Shown piece after piece: positions 9,108 to 16,986 of a stretch of DNA of 51,455 nucleotides (positions are counted from its first letter, which is position 1; every line of letters begins with the position of its first letter). Source of the stretch: Phascolarctobacterium sp. (GTDB taxonomy: Bacteria; Bacillota; Negativicutes; Acidaminococcales; Acidaminococcaceae); NCBI GenBank assembly GCA_030523325.1, contig JAUNIS010000011.1:10939-62393 (forward strand). The letters run 5' to 3'. Position numbers and translations under genes: made by a program. The notes under the pieces are model-generated. The model was given only the letters and a program-made list of their open reading frames with translations. It was not told the DNA's origin and made no database searches.

Positions 9108-10184
9108 ATGAATCCAATTATTATTGGAACTGGTGTAGCCGTAGGCCTTGCGGCAGTTGTATTGACGATGCTGGGCAACCCTGCAAATATGGGTTTTTGT
9201 ATCGCTTGTTTCTTGCGTGATATTGCTGGTGCTTGTAAATTTCACCAAGCTCCGGTAGTTCAATACGTAAGACCGGAAATTGTTGGTCTTGTTCTAGGCT
9301 CTACGATTATGTCTTTAGCTACCAAAGAATTCAAAGCAAAAGCAGGTTCTTCACCGGCAACTCGTTTTATTCTTGGTGCTTGCGTTATGATTGGCGCACT
9401 CGTGTTTTTAGGCTGCCCCTTGCGTATGGTTATTCGCATGGGCGGTGGTGACTTAAATGCTTTTGTCGGCCTCGTTGGTTTTGCCATTGGCATTCTCATT
9501 GGTATTTATTTCTTGAAAGCAGGTTTCTCTTTGAAGAGAACTTATAATGTTACGAAACTTGAAGGTTTCACCCTGCCTGGTTCTATGGTTTTGCTTTTTG
9601 CTTTAGTTACAATTGCTCCCGCACTTTTTGCTTTCTCTAAGGCAGGTCCTGGCTCTAAGCATGCTCCCGCAATGATTGCTCTTGTCATTGCTCTCGTCAT
9701 CGGTGCTCTCTGTCAAAAATCTCGTATGTGCATGGTTGGTAGTATGCGTGACATGTTTATGTTCAAGGATTTCAATTTGCTCAGCGGTTTCGTAGCAATT
9801 TTTGTAACAGTACTTGTTGGCAACATGGTCCTTGGCAAATTTAATGGCTTCTCTACTTATCTGCAACCTATCGCTCACGAAGCTCAAATGTGGAATCTTC
9901 TTGGTATGGTAATTGTTGGTTGGGGCTCCGTGCTGTTAGGTGGTTGCCCGCTTCGTCAGCTTATTCTTGCTGGCGAGGGTAATGGCGATAGCGCTGTAAC
10001 CGTATTCGGTATGATCGCTGGTGCTGCAATTGCTCATAATTTTAAACTTGCAGGTGGTGCGGCGAGTCTGACTAACGGCGTATATAAGACTGGTGGCATT
10101 GGTTCAACAGGTCAAATGGCAGTTGGACTAATTTTAGTCATTCTTTTGATTGTCAGCTTCGTTAATTTGCCGAAAAAAGATTAA
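9108..10184 (+). CDS. yedE: YedE-family putative selenium (or sulfur) transporter
   Basis: This 358-residue polytopic membrane protein belongs to the YeeE/YedE family. It shows an internal duplication: LGCPLRMVIRMGGGD near residue 105 is repeated as LGGCPLRQLILAGEG near residue 285. ACFLRDIAG and MCMVGSMRDMFMF are paired in the same way. The CPLR cysteines are likely to pass the S or Se species. A clear AAGGAG site precedes the ATG, three bases after selD. The selD and TusA neighbours point to selenium import rather than thiosulfate. That preference is contextual and not proven by sequence. Confidence 0.85.
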   Translation: MNPIIIGTGVAVGLAAVVLTMLGNPANMGFCIACFLRDIAGACKFHQAPVVQYVRPEIVGLVLGSTIMSLATKEFKAKAGSSPATRFILGACVMIGALVFLGCPLRMVIRMGGGDLNAFVGLVGFAIGILIGIYFLKAGFSLKRTYNVTKLEGFTLPGSMVLLFALVTIAPALFAFSKAGPGSKHAPAMIALVIALVIGALCQKSRMCMVGSMRDMFMFKDFNLLSGFVAIFVTVLVGNMVLGKFNGFSTYLQPIAHEAQMWNLLGMVIVGWGSVLLGGCPLRQLILAGEGNGDSAVTVFGMIAGAAIAHNFKLAGGAASLTNGVYKTGGIGSTGQMAVGLILVILLIVSFVNLPKKD

Positions 10185-10204
10185 GATAAAGGAGTAATAA
10201 GATT

Positions 10205-10408
10205 ATGGTAGATGCTAGAGGTTTAAGTTGTCCCCTACCGGTTGTCATGGTACAAAAGGTTGTTAATAGCAGCAATCCCAGTGAGCTCGACGTACAAGTT
10301 GATGCAATGGTTTGCGTAGAAAATGTAACTCGCTTTGCTCATAGCCAAGGCTACGAGGTAACCGTTGAAGAAAATGACGGGGAATATACTCTTCATTTGA
10401 AAAAATAA
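10205..10408 (+). CDS. TusA/SirA-like sulfur (selenium) carrier, solo YedF N-terminal domain
   Basis: This 67-residue single-domain protein has the TusA signature DARGLSCPLPVVM, in which the CPxP cysteine carries a persulfide or perselenide. The related YedF selenium-metabolism protein continues with a DsrE-like domain; this gene stops after the TusA domain, so it is a minimal form. It lies 20 bases after yedE with AAGGAG before the ATG and ends the operon ahead of a hairpin. The likely role is passing S or Se from the importer or desulfurase to SelD or the hydroxylase, which is inference. Confidence 0.85.
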   Translation: MVDARGLSCPLPVVMVQKVVNSSNPSELDVQVDAMVCVENVTRFAHSQGYEVTVEENDGEYTLHLKK

Positions 10409-10484
10409 AGGGCAGCAGTTTGGTCAATTGATAATTGAGAATTAAGCCTGCTTGATGAATTGAAAATTTTTAGTACAGTCAGAA

Positions 10485-10521
10485 GGTTTGCGAATGATTT
10501 TAAATCTCCGCAAATCTTTTT
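10485..10521 (+). terminator. Intrinsic terminator of the selenium operon
   Basis: GGTTTGCG (10485-10492) pairs with CGCAAATC (10509-10516), including one G-U pair, and is followed by TTTTT. The same GGTTTGCG/GCAAATC hairpin recurs in other repeat copies of the window, so it may be both terminator and repeat module. Confidence 0.6.
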
Positions 10522-10576
10522 GTTTGCTTCAGTTTGCTCCGGCTTGATTATTTTATCAATTAATTATTGCAAGGCA

Positions 10577-10606
10577 TTGGTTTATAGTGATTAAGAATGT
10601 TATAAT
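10577..10606 (+). promoter_or_regulatory. Promoter for xdhC
   Basis: TTGGTT (10577-10582) and TATAAT (10601-10606) are spaced by 18 bp. The leader to the xdhC start would be about 110 nt and would contain the repeat hairpin. Confidence 0.5.
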
Positions 10607-10664
10607 ATCCTTGAGTTATAAACTGCAAAAGTAAATTTTTAACTCAACCATAATATTTTAATTT

Positions 10665-10685
10665 ATAAATCACGCGGTGATTTAT
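10665..10685. repeat. Dispersed palindromic repeat module, copy A
   Basis: ATAAATCAC, loop GCG, GTGATTTAT is a perfect 9-bp stem. It matches the stem at 34860-34880 but with C-A/G-T in place of C-G/G-C at the inner pairs, a compensatory difference. TCAATTGTTCATTATTAATTA follows, resembling the terminal tract of the copy before leuC. Confidence 0.65.
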
Positions 10686-10723
10686 TACTCAATTGTTCAT
10701 TATTAATTATTTTGTGGTGTACT

Positions 10724-11749
10724 ATGGAAAAGATTTTTAATAAATTGCAAGAACAAATGTCTCAGGGCAAAGACTCCGTCCTCGTAACAATAGTTGAGCA
10801 AGCAGGTTCAACACCTCGTGGACTTGGCACGCAAATGCTTGTGGGAACACAAGGAATTTTGGCAGGCACAGTGGGTGGTGGAGCTATTGAGGCTAGGGCA
10901 ATTACTAAAGCTATGTCTTTGCTCGAGTCTAAAACAAGTGAAATTTCTGTTTACGATTTAAGTGGAACGAATACAAACGATTTAGGCATGGTTTGTGGAG
11001 GCGGAGTGACTTTGCTTTTCGCTTACGTTTCTGCAAAAGACAAAGCTTGGCAAGACGTTGTGCACGAGACGCTCGCTTGCTTTGGAAATAATTCTGAAGC
11101 ATTATTCGTACAAAATCTTACAGACGGTAGTGCGAGTCTTCTTGATGAAAATGGCGAGCTTTTAGCTGGAAAAATGGTTGCACTTGAACTTGACGCAACA
11201 AAATTTAGTGGTTCCCGTTTGGAAAATAGTTTTGTGCTTCCTCTTGCCATTAAGCAAAGAGTTATCCTTTGTGGAGGAGGTCATGTGGCACAAAGTCTTG
11301 TGCCAGTGCTTAAGAGAGTGGATTTTCGTGTGATAGTCGTCGAGTCAAGGGAAGAATTTGCCAGAAAAGAACTTTTTCCTGATGCGGAAGACGTGCGCCT
11401 TGTAGATTACAATTATTTAGCTCAATACATCGATTTAAAGCCGAACGATTTTATTATTATCATGACTCATGGTCACGTGCACGATTATATTTTACAAGAA
11501 CAAATCTTACGTAAAAAGTATGCTTATATTGGCGTCATGGGTTCGAAACGCAAGATTGCTTCCGTTAATGCAAGACTTGTGGCAGCAGGAATTGACGAAA
11601 AATCTCTTGCGAGCGTACATACACCTATTGGCGTAAAAATTGGTGCGCAAACTCCTAGCGAAATTGCTATCTCTGTTACAGCCGAATGCATTGCCGTAAG
11701 GGCTGAGCTTCGCAGGCAAACTATTAGTATTTGTCCGAGTAATTTGTGA
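10724..11749 (+). CDS. XdhC/CoxI family molybdenum hydroxylase maturation factor
   Basis: This protein of about 341 residues has both XdhC domains. The N-terminal CoxI part carries VEQAGSTPRGLGTQML and GTVGGGAIEA. The C-terminal Rossmann part carries LCGGGHVAQSLVP, THGHVHD and YIGVMGSKRK. The family binds molybdenum cofactor and helps insert the terminal sulfido (here perhaps selenido) ligand before the cofactor is loaded. ATG 10724 is preferred to TTG 10712; its ribosome site (GTGGTG) is weak. The gene has its own promoter but belongs functionally to the hydroxylase set on either side. Confidence 0.9.
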   Translation: MEKIFNKLQEQMSQGKDSVLVTIVEQAGSTPRGLGTQMLVGTQGILAGTVGGGAIEARAITKAMSLLESKTSEISVYDLSGTNTNDLGMVCGGGVTLLFAYVSAKDKAWQDVVHETLACFGNNSEALFVQNLTDGSASLLDENGELLAGKMVALELDATKFSGSRLENSFVLPLAIKQRVILCGGGHVAQSLVPVLKRVDFRVIVVESREEFARKELFPDAEDVRLVDYNYLAQYIDLKPNDFIIIMTHGHVHDYILQEQILRKKYAYIGVMGSKRKIASVNARLVAAGIDEKSLASVHTPIGVKIGAQTPSEIAISVTAECIAVRAELRRQTISICPSNL

Positions 11750-11757
11750 GGAAAATT

Positions 11758-12105
11758 ATGAAACCTGCAATTAAAGTTATGATCATCAATGATGAGGGTG
11801 AGAAAATTTTTGGTGAGGGACCATATCGCATGCTGAAATTAGTCGAGGAAACTGGTTCTCTGCGTCAAGCTGCCATTCGTATGGAAATGGCTTACACTAA
11901 AGCGAGAAAATTGCTCATTAATGCGGAAAAAGGTTTTGGAATGCAGCTTGTTATTCCCACGACTGGTGGAGCACATGGAGGCGGCTCTGTTCTATCCGAA
12001 AACGCAAAAATAATTCTTGCTAAGTATGAAATTTACAAAGCGAAAAGTAAAGAGGCGAACGCACGCATTTACGCAGAAATTTTTGGAGCGGGATATGGAG
12101 AATAA
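11758..12105 (+). CDS. ModE-type winged helix DNA-binding protein without molbindin domain
   Basis: This 115-residue protein resembles the N-terminal LysR-like winged helix of ModE. TGSLRQAAIRMEMAYTKARKLL is the helix-turn-helix stretch, interrupted by no gap, and IPTTGGAHGGGS is the wing. The C-terminal molybdate-binding domains of full ModE are missing, so it cannot sense molybdate in the classical way. ATG 11758 follows TGAGGA, which overlaps the xdhC stop. It probably regulates the molybdate and hydroxylase genes; ModE-like sequences lie at 5167-5176 and 14235-14260. The target sites and the effector are inferred. Confidence 0.8.
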   Translation: MKPAIKVMIINDEGEKIFGEGPYRMLKLVEETGSLRQAAIRMEMAYTKARKLLINAEKGFGMQLVIPTTGGAHGGGSVLSENAKIILAKYEIYKAKSKEANARIYAEIFGAGYGE

Positions 12106-12691
12106 AGTTTGCAAATTTGCTTGCATTATTATGGCTTCTGGTGAGGGCAAACGCTTTGGCTCGAATAAATTAATGGCAAATTTTGCTGGGCAGCCATTGA
12201 TTAGTTACGTCCTAAGTGCTACCCAAAATATTTTTGAAAAAAGAATTGTTGTAACGCGTCACGAAAATGTTGCGGCCTTTGCAAAAGAACGGGAAATTGA
12301 CTTCATTCTTCACCAAAAGCCTCATCGCAATGATACAGTAAGGCTTGGCTTAGAAAAAATTGGCGCAGGCGTAACTCACTGTCTCTTTTGTATGGGAGAC
12401 CAACCTTTAATTACAAGAGCGAGCATTGAAAAAATTCTTTTAGCTGCGCAAAAAGAACCGAATTATATTTGGCGTTTTATTTATCAAGAAACTCTTGGGG
12501 CTCCTGTGCTATTTCCTGCACAATTTTTTGATGAGCTAAAGGATCTTCCCGAGGGCAAGGGAGGAGGCGTTTTGCTGAAAAAATATGCTGATAGGGTGCG
12601 GACTATTTCTGTAGAAAATCCTCAAGAATTGATGGATATAGACACGCAAAAAGATTTGGGCAATTTATTAAAATATTTAGAGCAGCTTTGA
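12095..12691 (+). CDS. MocA/MobA-like molybdenum cofactor nucleotidyltransferase
   Basis: This 198-residue NTP transferase-fold protein has the N-terminal loop MASGEGKRFGSNKLMANFAG, in which the lysine binds nucleotide, and CMGDQPLI as the metal-binding motif. The family attaches CMP (MocA) or GMP (MobA) to molybdopterin. A MocA-type role is more likely beside an xanthine dehydrogenase family enzyme, which normally uses the cytosine form. The start at ATG 12095 overlaps the regulator gene by 11 bases and follows GGAGCGGG. Its stop codon lies in the loop of the downstream terminator. Confidence 0.82.
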   Translation: MENKVCKFACIIMASGEGKRFGSNKLMANFAGQPLISYVLSATQNIFEKRIVVTRHENVAAFAKEREIDFILHQKPHRNDTVRLGLEKIGAGVTHCLFCMGDQPLITRASIEKILLAAQKEPNYIWRFIYQETLGAPVLFPAQFFDELKDLPEGKGGGVLLKKYADRVRTISVENPQELMDIDTQKDLGNLLKYLEQL

Positions 12692-12704
12692 CTGCTCTTT
12701 TTTT
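12680..12704 (+). terminator. Intrinsic terminator enclosing the nucleotidyltransferase stop codon
   Basis: GAGCAG (12680-12685) pairs with CTGCTC (12692-12697), followed by a run of seven T. The TGA stop (12689-12691) is inside the loop, so the gene ends within its own terminator. Confidence 0.85.
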
Positions 12705-12705
12705 C

Positions 12706-12733
12706 TTGAAAAATTTTGTAATTGTGATATTAT
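12706..12733 (+). promoter_or_regulatory. Promoter for the xanthine/uracil permease
   Basis: TTGAAA (12706-12711) and TATTAT (12728-12733) have 16-bp spacing. The remaining leader is about 40 nt, too short for a purine riboswitch. Confidence 0.5.
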
Positions 12734-12778
12734 GTTATCATTAATTATATTTTTGTTTTTCAATTGGAGGAGAAAAGT

Positions 12779-14167
12779 ATGGACAGTAAAGTTAACGAGG
12801 CTGCTTTTAATTTCGAAGCTCCTATGTCACTTAAACATGCCGTGCCCTTAGGGTTACAACACGTTCTGGCTATGTTCGTCGGCAACTTAACACCCCTGCT
12901 GATTATTACTGGTGCTTGCGGCATTGCTACTGGTGAATTTGCAGAGCTGCAAATCAGTCTTTTGCAAAATGCTATGTTAATTGCCGGGCTTGTAACGCTC
13001 TTACAATTATATAGTATAGGTCCTATTGGTGGTAAGGTTCCTATTATTATGGGTACATCCTCTGGTTTTATCGGTGTCTTCCATTCTGTTGCTGCAAGTA
13101 TGGGTGGAGGCATTCTCGCATATGGTGCGATTATGGGTGCGTCCATCATCGGTGGTATATTTGAAGGTGTTTTAGGGTTTTTCTTAAAATCCTTGCGTAA
13201 ATTCTTCCCGCCTGTTGTCACTGGTACGGTTGTGTTATCCATCGGTCTCTCCTTGATTGCTGTTGGTGTCAATTCTTTTGGCGGAGGTATGACGGCTAAA
13301 GATTTTGGCTCCGTAGAAAATCTTGGTCTCGGCTTGTTTGTTTTAATTGCGATTTTAGTCTTCAAACATTCAAAAAATTTTTTAGTGAGTTCTTCATCTA
13401 TTTTGATCGGTATTATTTTGGGTTATATTGTTGCAGGTATTATGGGTATGGTGCTTCCGACAACAGGTGTAACTCCTGAAGGTGCAACTTACGTAAAGTC
13501 ATGGGTTTTGAATTGGAGTAAGGTTGGCGCTGCAAACTGGTTTGCAATTCCTGCTCTGATGCCCGTGCCTTTAATTTTTGATATGCGTGCTATTATTCCT
13601 GTGTGTATTATGTTCATTGTTACGGCAGTAGAAACTGTCGGCGATATTTCAGGTGTAATCGTAGGCGGTATGGACCGTGAGGCTACCGAACAAGAACTTG
13701 CGGGCGGTGTTATATGTGACGGTATTGGTTCAAGCTTTGCAGCAATTTTTGGCGTCTTGCCTAACACTTCCTTCAGCCAAAACGTAGGTCTCGTTTCTAT
13801 GACGAAGGTCGTTAATCGTTTTGCTTTGGCAACTGGTGCCATCTTCTTAATTTTGTGCGGCTTGATTCCTAAGCTCGCGGCACTTGTTTCCATGATGCCA
13901 CAATCCGTTTTAGGTGGTGCGGCTGTTATGATGTTCTCGTCCATTGTAGTATCCGGCATTCAACTGATTACCCGTGAACCCTTGACTCCGAGAAATCTTT
14001 CTATCATTTCAGTTGCTCTTGGCTTGGGCTATGGCATTGGCGCAAACTTTGGTATATTAAATCATTTGCCTCCTTATATTCGTTTAGTATTTGGTGGCTC
14101 AGGTATTGTGCCTGCATCAATTGTAGCCATCCTTTTAAATATCTTGCTTCCTCAGGAGAAAAAATAA
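12779..14167 (+). CDS. NCS2 family xanthine/uracil (purine) permease
   Basis: This membrane protein of about 462 residues belongs to nucleobase:cation symporter-2. The family hallmark appears as ETVGDISGVIVGG followed by PNTSFSQNVG, where Gln/Asn residues contact the base, and MPQSVLGGAAVMMF near the C terminus. ATG 12779 follows GGAGGAG; an in-frame TTG at 12764 lacks such a site. It has its own promoter between the hydroxylase accessory genes and the molybdate importer. This supports a purine (xanthine, urate or similar) as the hydroxylase substrate. Whether it takes xanthine or uracil cannot be told from sequence alone. Confidence 0.9.
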   Translation: MDSKVNEAAFNFEAPMSLKHAVPLGLQHVLAMFVGNLTPLLIITGACGIATGEFAELQISLLQNAMLIAGLVTLLQLYSIGPIGGKVPIIMGTSSGFIGVFHSVAASMGGGILAYGAIMGASIIGGIFEGVLGFFLKSLRKFFPPVVTGTVVLSIGLSLIAVGVNSFGGGMTAKDFGSVENLGLGLFVLIAILVFKHSKNFLVSSSSILIGIILGYIVAGIMGMVLPTTGVTPEGATYVKSWVLNWSKVGAANWFAIPALMPVPLIFDMRAIIPVCIMFIVTAVETVGDISGVIVGGMDREATEQELAGGVICDGIGSSFAAIFGVLPNTSFSQNVGLVSMTKVVNRFALATGAIFLILCGLIPKLAALVSMMPQSVLGGAAVMMFSSIVVSGIQLITREPLTPRNLSIISVALGLGYGIGANFGILNHLPPYIRLVFGGSGIVPASIVAILLNILLPQEKK

Positions 14168-14234
14168 AAATTAAATTGCAAGCTCTCGAAGTTTTTCTTT
14201 TAAGGCTTTGCTTTTAACAAAAATTTATGAACTA

Positions 14235-14288
14235 CGTTATATTTTCATATAATTAACGATTGCTAATTTAGCAAAAATTTTATAAAAT
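14235..14288 (+). promoter_or_regulatory. Candidate ModE-type operator and promoter of modABC
   Basis: CGTTATAT (14235-14242) and a diverged right arm with TAACGAT (14254-14260) form an imperfect dyad like the ModE box. It abuts TTGCTA (14260-14265), which pairs with TAAAAT (14283-14288) at 17-bp spacing. A repressor bound here would block the -35. The operator is inference; the promoter is plausible. Confidence 0.45.
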
Positions 14289-14322
14289 ATTGATAGTACA
14301 GAATTGTTAAGGAGATGAATTT

Positions 14323-15153
14323 ATGAATAAGAAAACACTTGCTTTAGGTCTGAGCTGTCTTGTACTTTTTGTTTTAACAGGTTGCGGCGGTGATAAACAG
14401 AAAGCTAACAAGGAACCACAAAAATTAACTGTCTTTGCAGCTGCGTCTATGACGGAAACCTTAAAAGAACTTGGCGACAAATATATGGCGGAAAACAAAA
14501 ATGTGAAGATTGTTTATAATTTTGATTCTTCCGGCACCTTGAAAACCCAAATCCAAGAAGGAGCTGCTTGTGATGTTTTCATTTCTGCTGGTCAAAAGCA
14601 AATGAATCAACTGGACATTAAAGCCGGAGAAAAACTTAATCCGAAAAAACTTGACTTCATCTTGGACGGTTCTCGTTTTAATATTCTCGAGAACAAGGTT
14701 GCTTTGGTAGTTCCCAAAGGCAATTCAAAAAATATAAAATCCTACGACGATTTGTTCAAAAAACTTAAATCTGAAAAAATTATGTTGGCAATGGGCAATT
14801 CTGACGTTCCTGTTGGTCAATATACTTTGAAAATTTTCAATTATTATAAGCTGGACGACAAGAGCCTTGCTAAAGCCGGAAAAATTACTTACGGTTCTAA
14901 CGTTAAAGAGGTAACAACACAAGTTAGTGAGGGCACTGTTGATGCTGGTATTATTTACCAAACAGATGCGACCTCTGCCAAATTGACTGTTGTTGACACT
15001 GCTACTAAAGAAATGTGTGGTCAGGTAATTTATCCCGCGGCAATTTTGAAGAATTCTAAAAATCAAGCTGAGGCTAAAAAATATTTAGACTTTTTGAAAA
15101 CTGATGCTAGCGGCGCCGTCTTTAAAAAAGTTGGCTTTACTCCTGTAAAATAA
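14323..15153 (+). CDS. modA: Molybdate ABC transporter substrate-binding lipoprotein
   Basis: This 276-residue protein starts with a lipoprotein signal ending in the lipobox LTGC (lipidated Cys21). The mature part opens with LTVFAAASMTETLKEL and has YNFDSSGTLKTQI and CDVFISA, characteristic oxyanion-binding segments of ModA. It captures molybdate or tungstate outside the membrane for ModBC. AAGGAG lies before the ATG, and a candidate ModE box and promoter lie upstream. A strong hairpin separates it from modB, which would allow higher ModA than ModB levels. Confidence 0.95.
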   Translation: MNKKTLALGLSCLVLFVLTGCGGDKQKANKEPQKLTVFAAASMTETLKELGDKYMAENKNVKIVYNFDSSGTLKTQIQEGAACDVFISAGQKQMNQLDIKAGEKLNPKKLDFILDGSRFNILENKVALVVPKGNSKNIKSYDDLFKKLKSEKIMLAMGNSDVPVGQYTLKIFNYYKLDDKSLAKAGKITYGSNVKEVTTQVSEGTVDAGIIYQTDATSAKLTVVDTATKEMCGQVIYPAAILKNSKNQAEAKKYLDFLKTDASGAVFKKVGFTPVK

Positions 15154-15168
15154 AGTATAATATCTAAA

Positions 15169-15191
15169 GGACGGACGTTAAGCGTCCGTCC
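15169..15191 (+). terminator. Intercistronic hairpin between modA and modB
   Basis: GGACGGACG (15169-15177) and CGTCCGTCC (15183-15191) form a perfect 9-bp GC-rich stem with a 5-nt loop. Only a short T stretch follows, so it may act as a leaky terminator or an mRNA-stabilising hairpin. The promoterless modB follows. Confidence 0.6.
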
Positions 15192-15217
15192 ATTTTCTCA
15201 TAAAGAGGTGAAAAATA

Positions 15218-15901
15218 TTGGATTTGTTTCCTCTGTGGAATTCAATCCGCATAGCTATCATAAGTACAATCGTCATATTCTTTCTGGGCATTTGCTCGGC
15301 TTACTATATTTCCAAGGCTCCCAAGGCTGTGAAAGGATTTTTAGACGTGCTTTTAACATTACCCTTGGTGTTGCCGCCGACCGTAGTAGGTTATCTTTTG
15401 CTGCGAGTTTTGGGACCGCAACGCGTCATTGGTTCCTGGTTTTTGTCTAACTTCGATTTAAAACTGACAATGACCTGGTGGTCTGCAATATTTGCGACCG
15501 TGGTTGTAATTTTTCCTTTGATGTACAGAACGGCAAGAGGTGCATTTGAATCCTTTGATGAAACTCTTGCATATTCTGCTCAAACGATCGGATTGTCCGA
15601 CACGTTCATCTTCTGGAAGATTCGTATGCCCTATTGTCGTCCGGGCATTGTCGCTGGGACAATCCTCGCCTTTGCGCGGGCTCTGGGTGAATATGGTGCA
15701 ACTAGCATGATTGCTGGTTATACTCCAGATAATACTGCAACCATTGCGACTCATGTTTATCAATTATGGCGTACCAACAATGACGAATTAGCCTTTCAAT
15801 GGGTAATGGTCAATATGTGCATTTCCTTTGTTGTTCTTTTGGCTCTCAATATGATTGAAAAAGAATACACTAACAAGAGCAAAGCGAAGGGAGGCATCTA
15901 A
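15218..15901 (+). CDS. modB: Molybdate ABC transporter permease
   Basis: This 227-residue inner-membrane protein has five or so hydrophobic segments and the binding-protein-dependent transport loop around EYGATSMIAG, the EAA-type contact with the ATPase. From memory, the family length is about 225-230. The start codon is TTG (15218), placed seven bases after GAGGTG; the next ATG lies far inside the first conserved domain. The stop codon abuts the modC start. It forms the molybdate channel with ModA and ModC. Confidence 0.93.
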   Translation: MDLFPLWNSIRIAIISTIVIFFLGICSAYYISKAPKAVKGFLDVLLTLPLVLPPTVVGYLLLRVLGPQRVIGSWFLSNFDLKLTMTWWSAIFATVVVIFPLMYRTARGAFESFDETLAYSAQTIGLSDTFIFWKIRMPYCRPGIVAGTILAFARALGEYGATSMIAGYTPDNTATIATHVYQLWRTNNDELAFQWVMVNMCISFVVLLALNMIEKEYTNKSKAKGGI

Positions 15902-16936
15902 ATGTCAATTTTTGTTGATGTTGAAAAAAACTTTGGCGATTTCCATCTTAAAGTTAAATTTACAACCGAAAATGAAGTGTTAGCTCTGTTAGGTGCGTCT
16001 GGGTCTGGCAAAAGCATGACCTTAAAATGTATTGCCGGTATTGAAAAACCCGATAGAGGAAAAATAATTTTAGATGGAGTTACTCTTTTTGATTCCGAAA
16101 AACATATCAACTTAACTCCTCAAGAACGACACACAGGTCTGCTGTTTCAAAATTACGCTCTTTTTCCTAATATGAACGTTTTAGAAAATATTGAAGCGGG
16201 AGCAAGAAGAGAGAAGAACGTAGAGAAGAGAAAAGAACTTGTTAATTCCATAGTTTATAATTTTGGTTTGAAGGATTTATTGACGCATTATCCAAACCAG
16301 TTGAGCGGAGGACAACAACAGAGAGTTGCTTTAGCAAGAATTCTTGTTTCTGACCCTAAGGTTTTACTTTTAGACGAGCCTTTCTCAGCCTTGGACAGTC
16401 ATTTGCGTTTCCGTTTGGAACAGGAAGTAAGAGAAATCATTCGCCAATTCGCTAAGCCAGTAATCCTTGTTTCTCATGACCGCGATGAGGTTTTCAGGCT
16501 TTCCGATAAAATAGCTGTGATGCACAAGGGCGAAATAGAAACATTTGGTTCTAAGGCAGAAGTTTTTGCTAATCCCAAGACTAAACAGGCAGCGCTTTTA
16601 ACGGGTTGCAAAAATATTTCGCCTCTCGAAAAAATTAACGACAATAAAGTAAAAGCAACTGCCTGGGGTATTGAACTAGAACTCGCTACTCCTGTAGACA
16701 ATGCCAAATATCTTGGCATTAGGATGCACGAATTGACTACAAGCCTAGGCGAAAATTCTTTTGCGTGCGAAGTGGTAGAAATAATCGAGAATCCTTTTTC
16801 CATGACGATTATGCTCAAAGCAAATCCTAACGCAGAGAGTTTTGGCTTGGAAGTTGACAAGGAAACGTGGAAAAGTATAGAATCAAAGCAAATCACCATT
16901 TCTTTTCCAAAAGAAAAAATTTCTCTTCTTGGTTAA
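15902..16936 (+). CDS. modC: Molybdate ABC transporter ATP-binding protein
   Basis: This 344-residue ATPase energises ModAB. Walker A is GASGSGKS (residues 31-38), the ABC signature is LSGGQQQR (134-141), Walker B is LLLDEPFSALD (155-165), and the switch histidine is in LVSHDRDE. The C-terminal region of about 100 residues matches the position of the TOBE/molbindin regulatory domain, with FACEVVEI and an acidic tail. The ATG follows directly on the modB stop with GGGAGG before it. The full length suggests an active importer. Confidence 0.95.
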   Translation: MSIFVDVEKNFGDFHLKVKFTTENEVLALLGASGSGKSMTLKCIAGIEKPDRGKIILDGVTLFDSEKHINLTPQERHTGLLFQNYALFPNMNVLENIEAGARREKNVEKRKELVNSIVYNFGLKDLLTHYPNQLSGGQQQRVALARILVSDPKVLLLDEPFSALDSHLRFRLEQEVREIIRQFAKPVILVSHDRDEVFRLSDKIAVMHKGEIETFGSKAEVFANPKTKQAALLTGCKNISPLEKINDNKVKATAWGIELELATPVDNAKYLGIRMHELTTSLGENSFACEVVEIIENPFSMTIMLKANPNAESFGLEVDKETWKSIESKQITISFPKEKISLLG

Positions 16937-16986
16937 ATAGATTTCTTTAAAATTTTTGGATAACTGCTAGATACGAGGATGAGTAA

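Larger units (their letters stand above)
10409..10723. other. Intergenic region with terminator, promoter and dispersed repeat modules
   Basis: This 315-base gap has no gene. It holds a T-tailed hairpin (10485-10521), an AT-rich tract related to the dispersed repeat family, a promoter (10577-10606), and the palindromic repeat module at 10665-10685 followed by a TCATTATTAATTA tract before xdhC. Confidence 0.7.

Noticed and set aside
12734..12778. Purine riboswitch before the xanthine permease
   Set aside because: The leader is about 45 nt, too short, and lacks the conserved loops.
14175..14216. Terminator after the permease gene
   Set aside because: GCAAGC and GCTTTGC pair only with a bulge and a long loop; too weak to list.
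14168..14322. Molybdenum cofactor riboswitch before modA
   Set aside because: The spacer is too short, and the visible dyad is operator-like rather than a multi-stem RNA.
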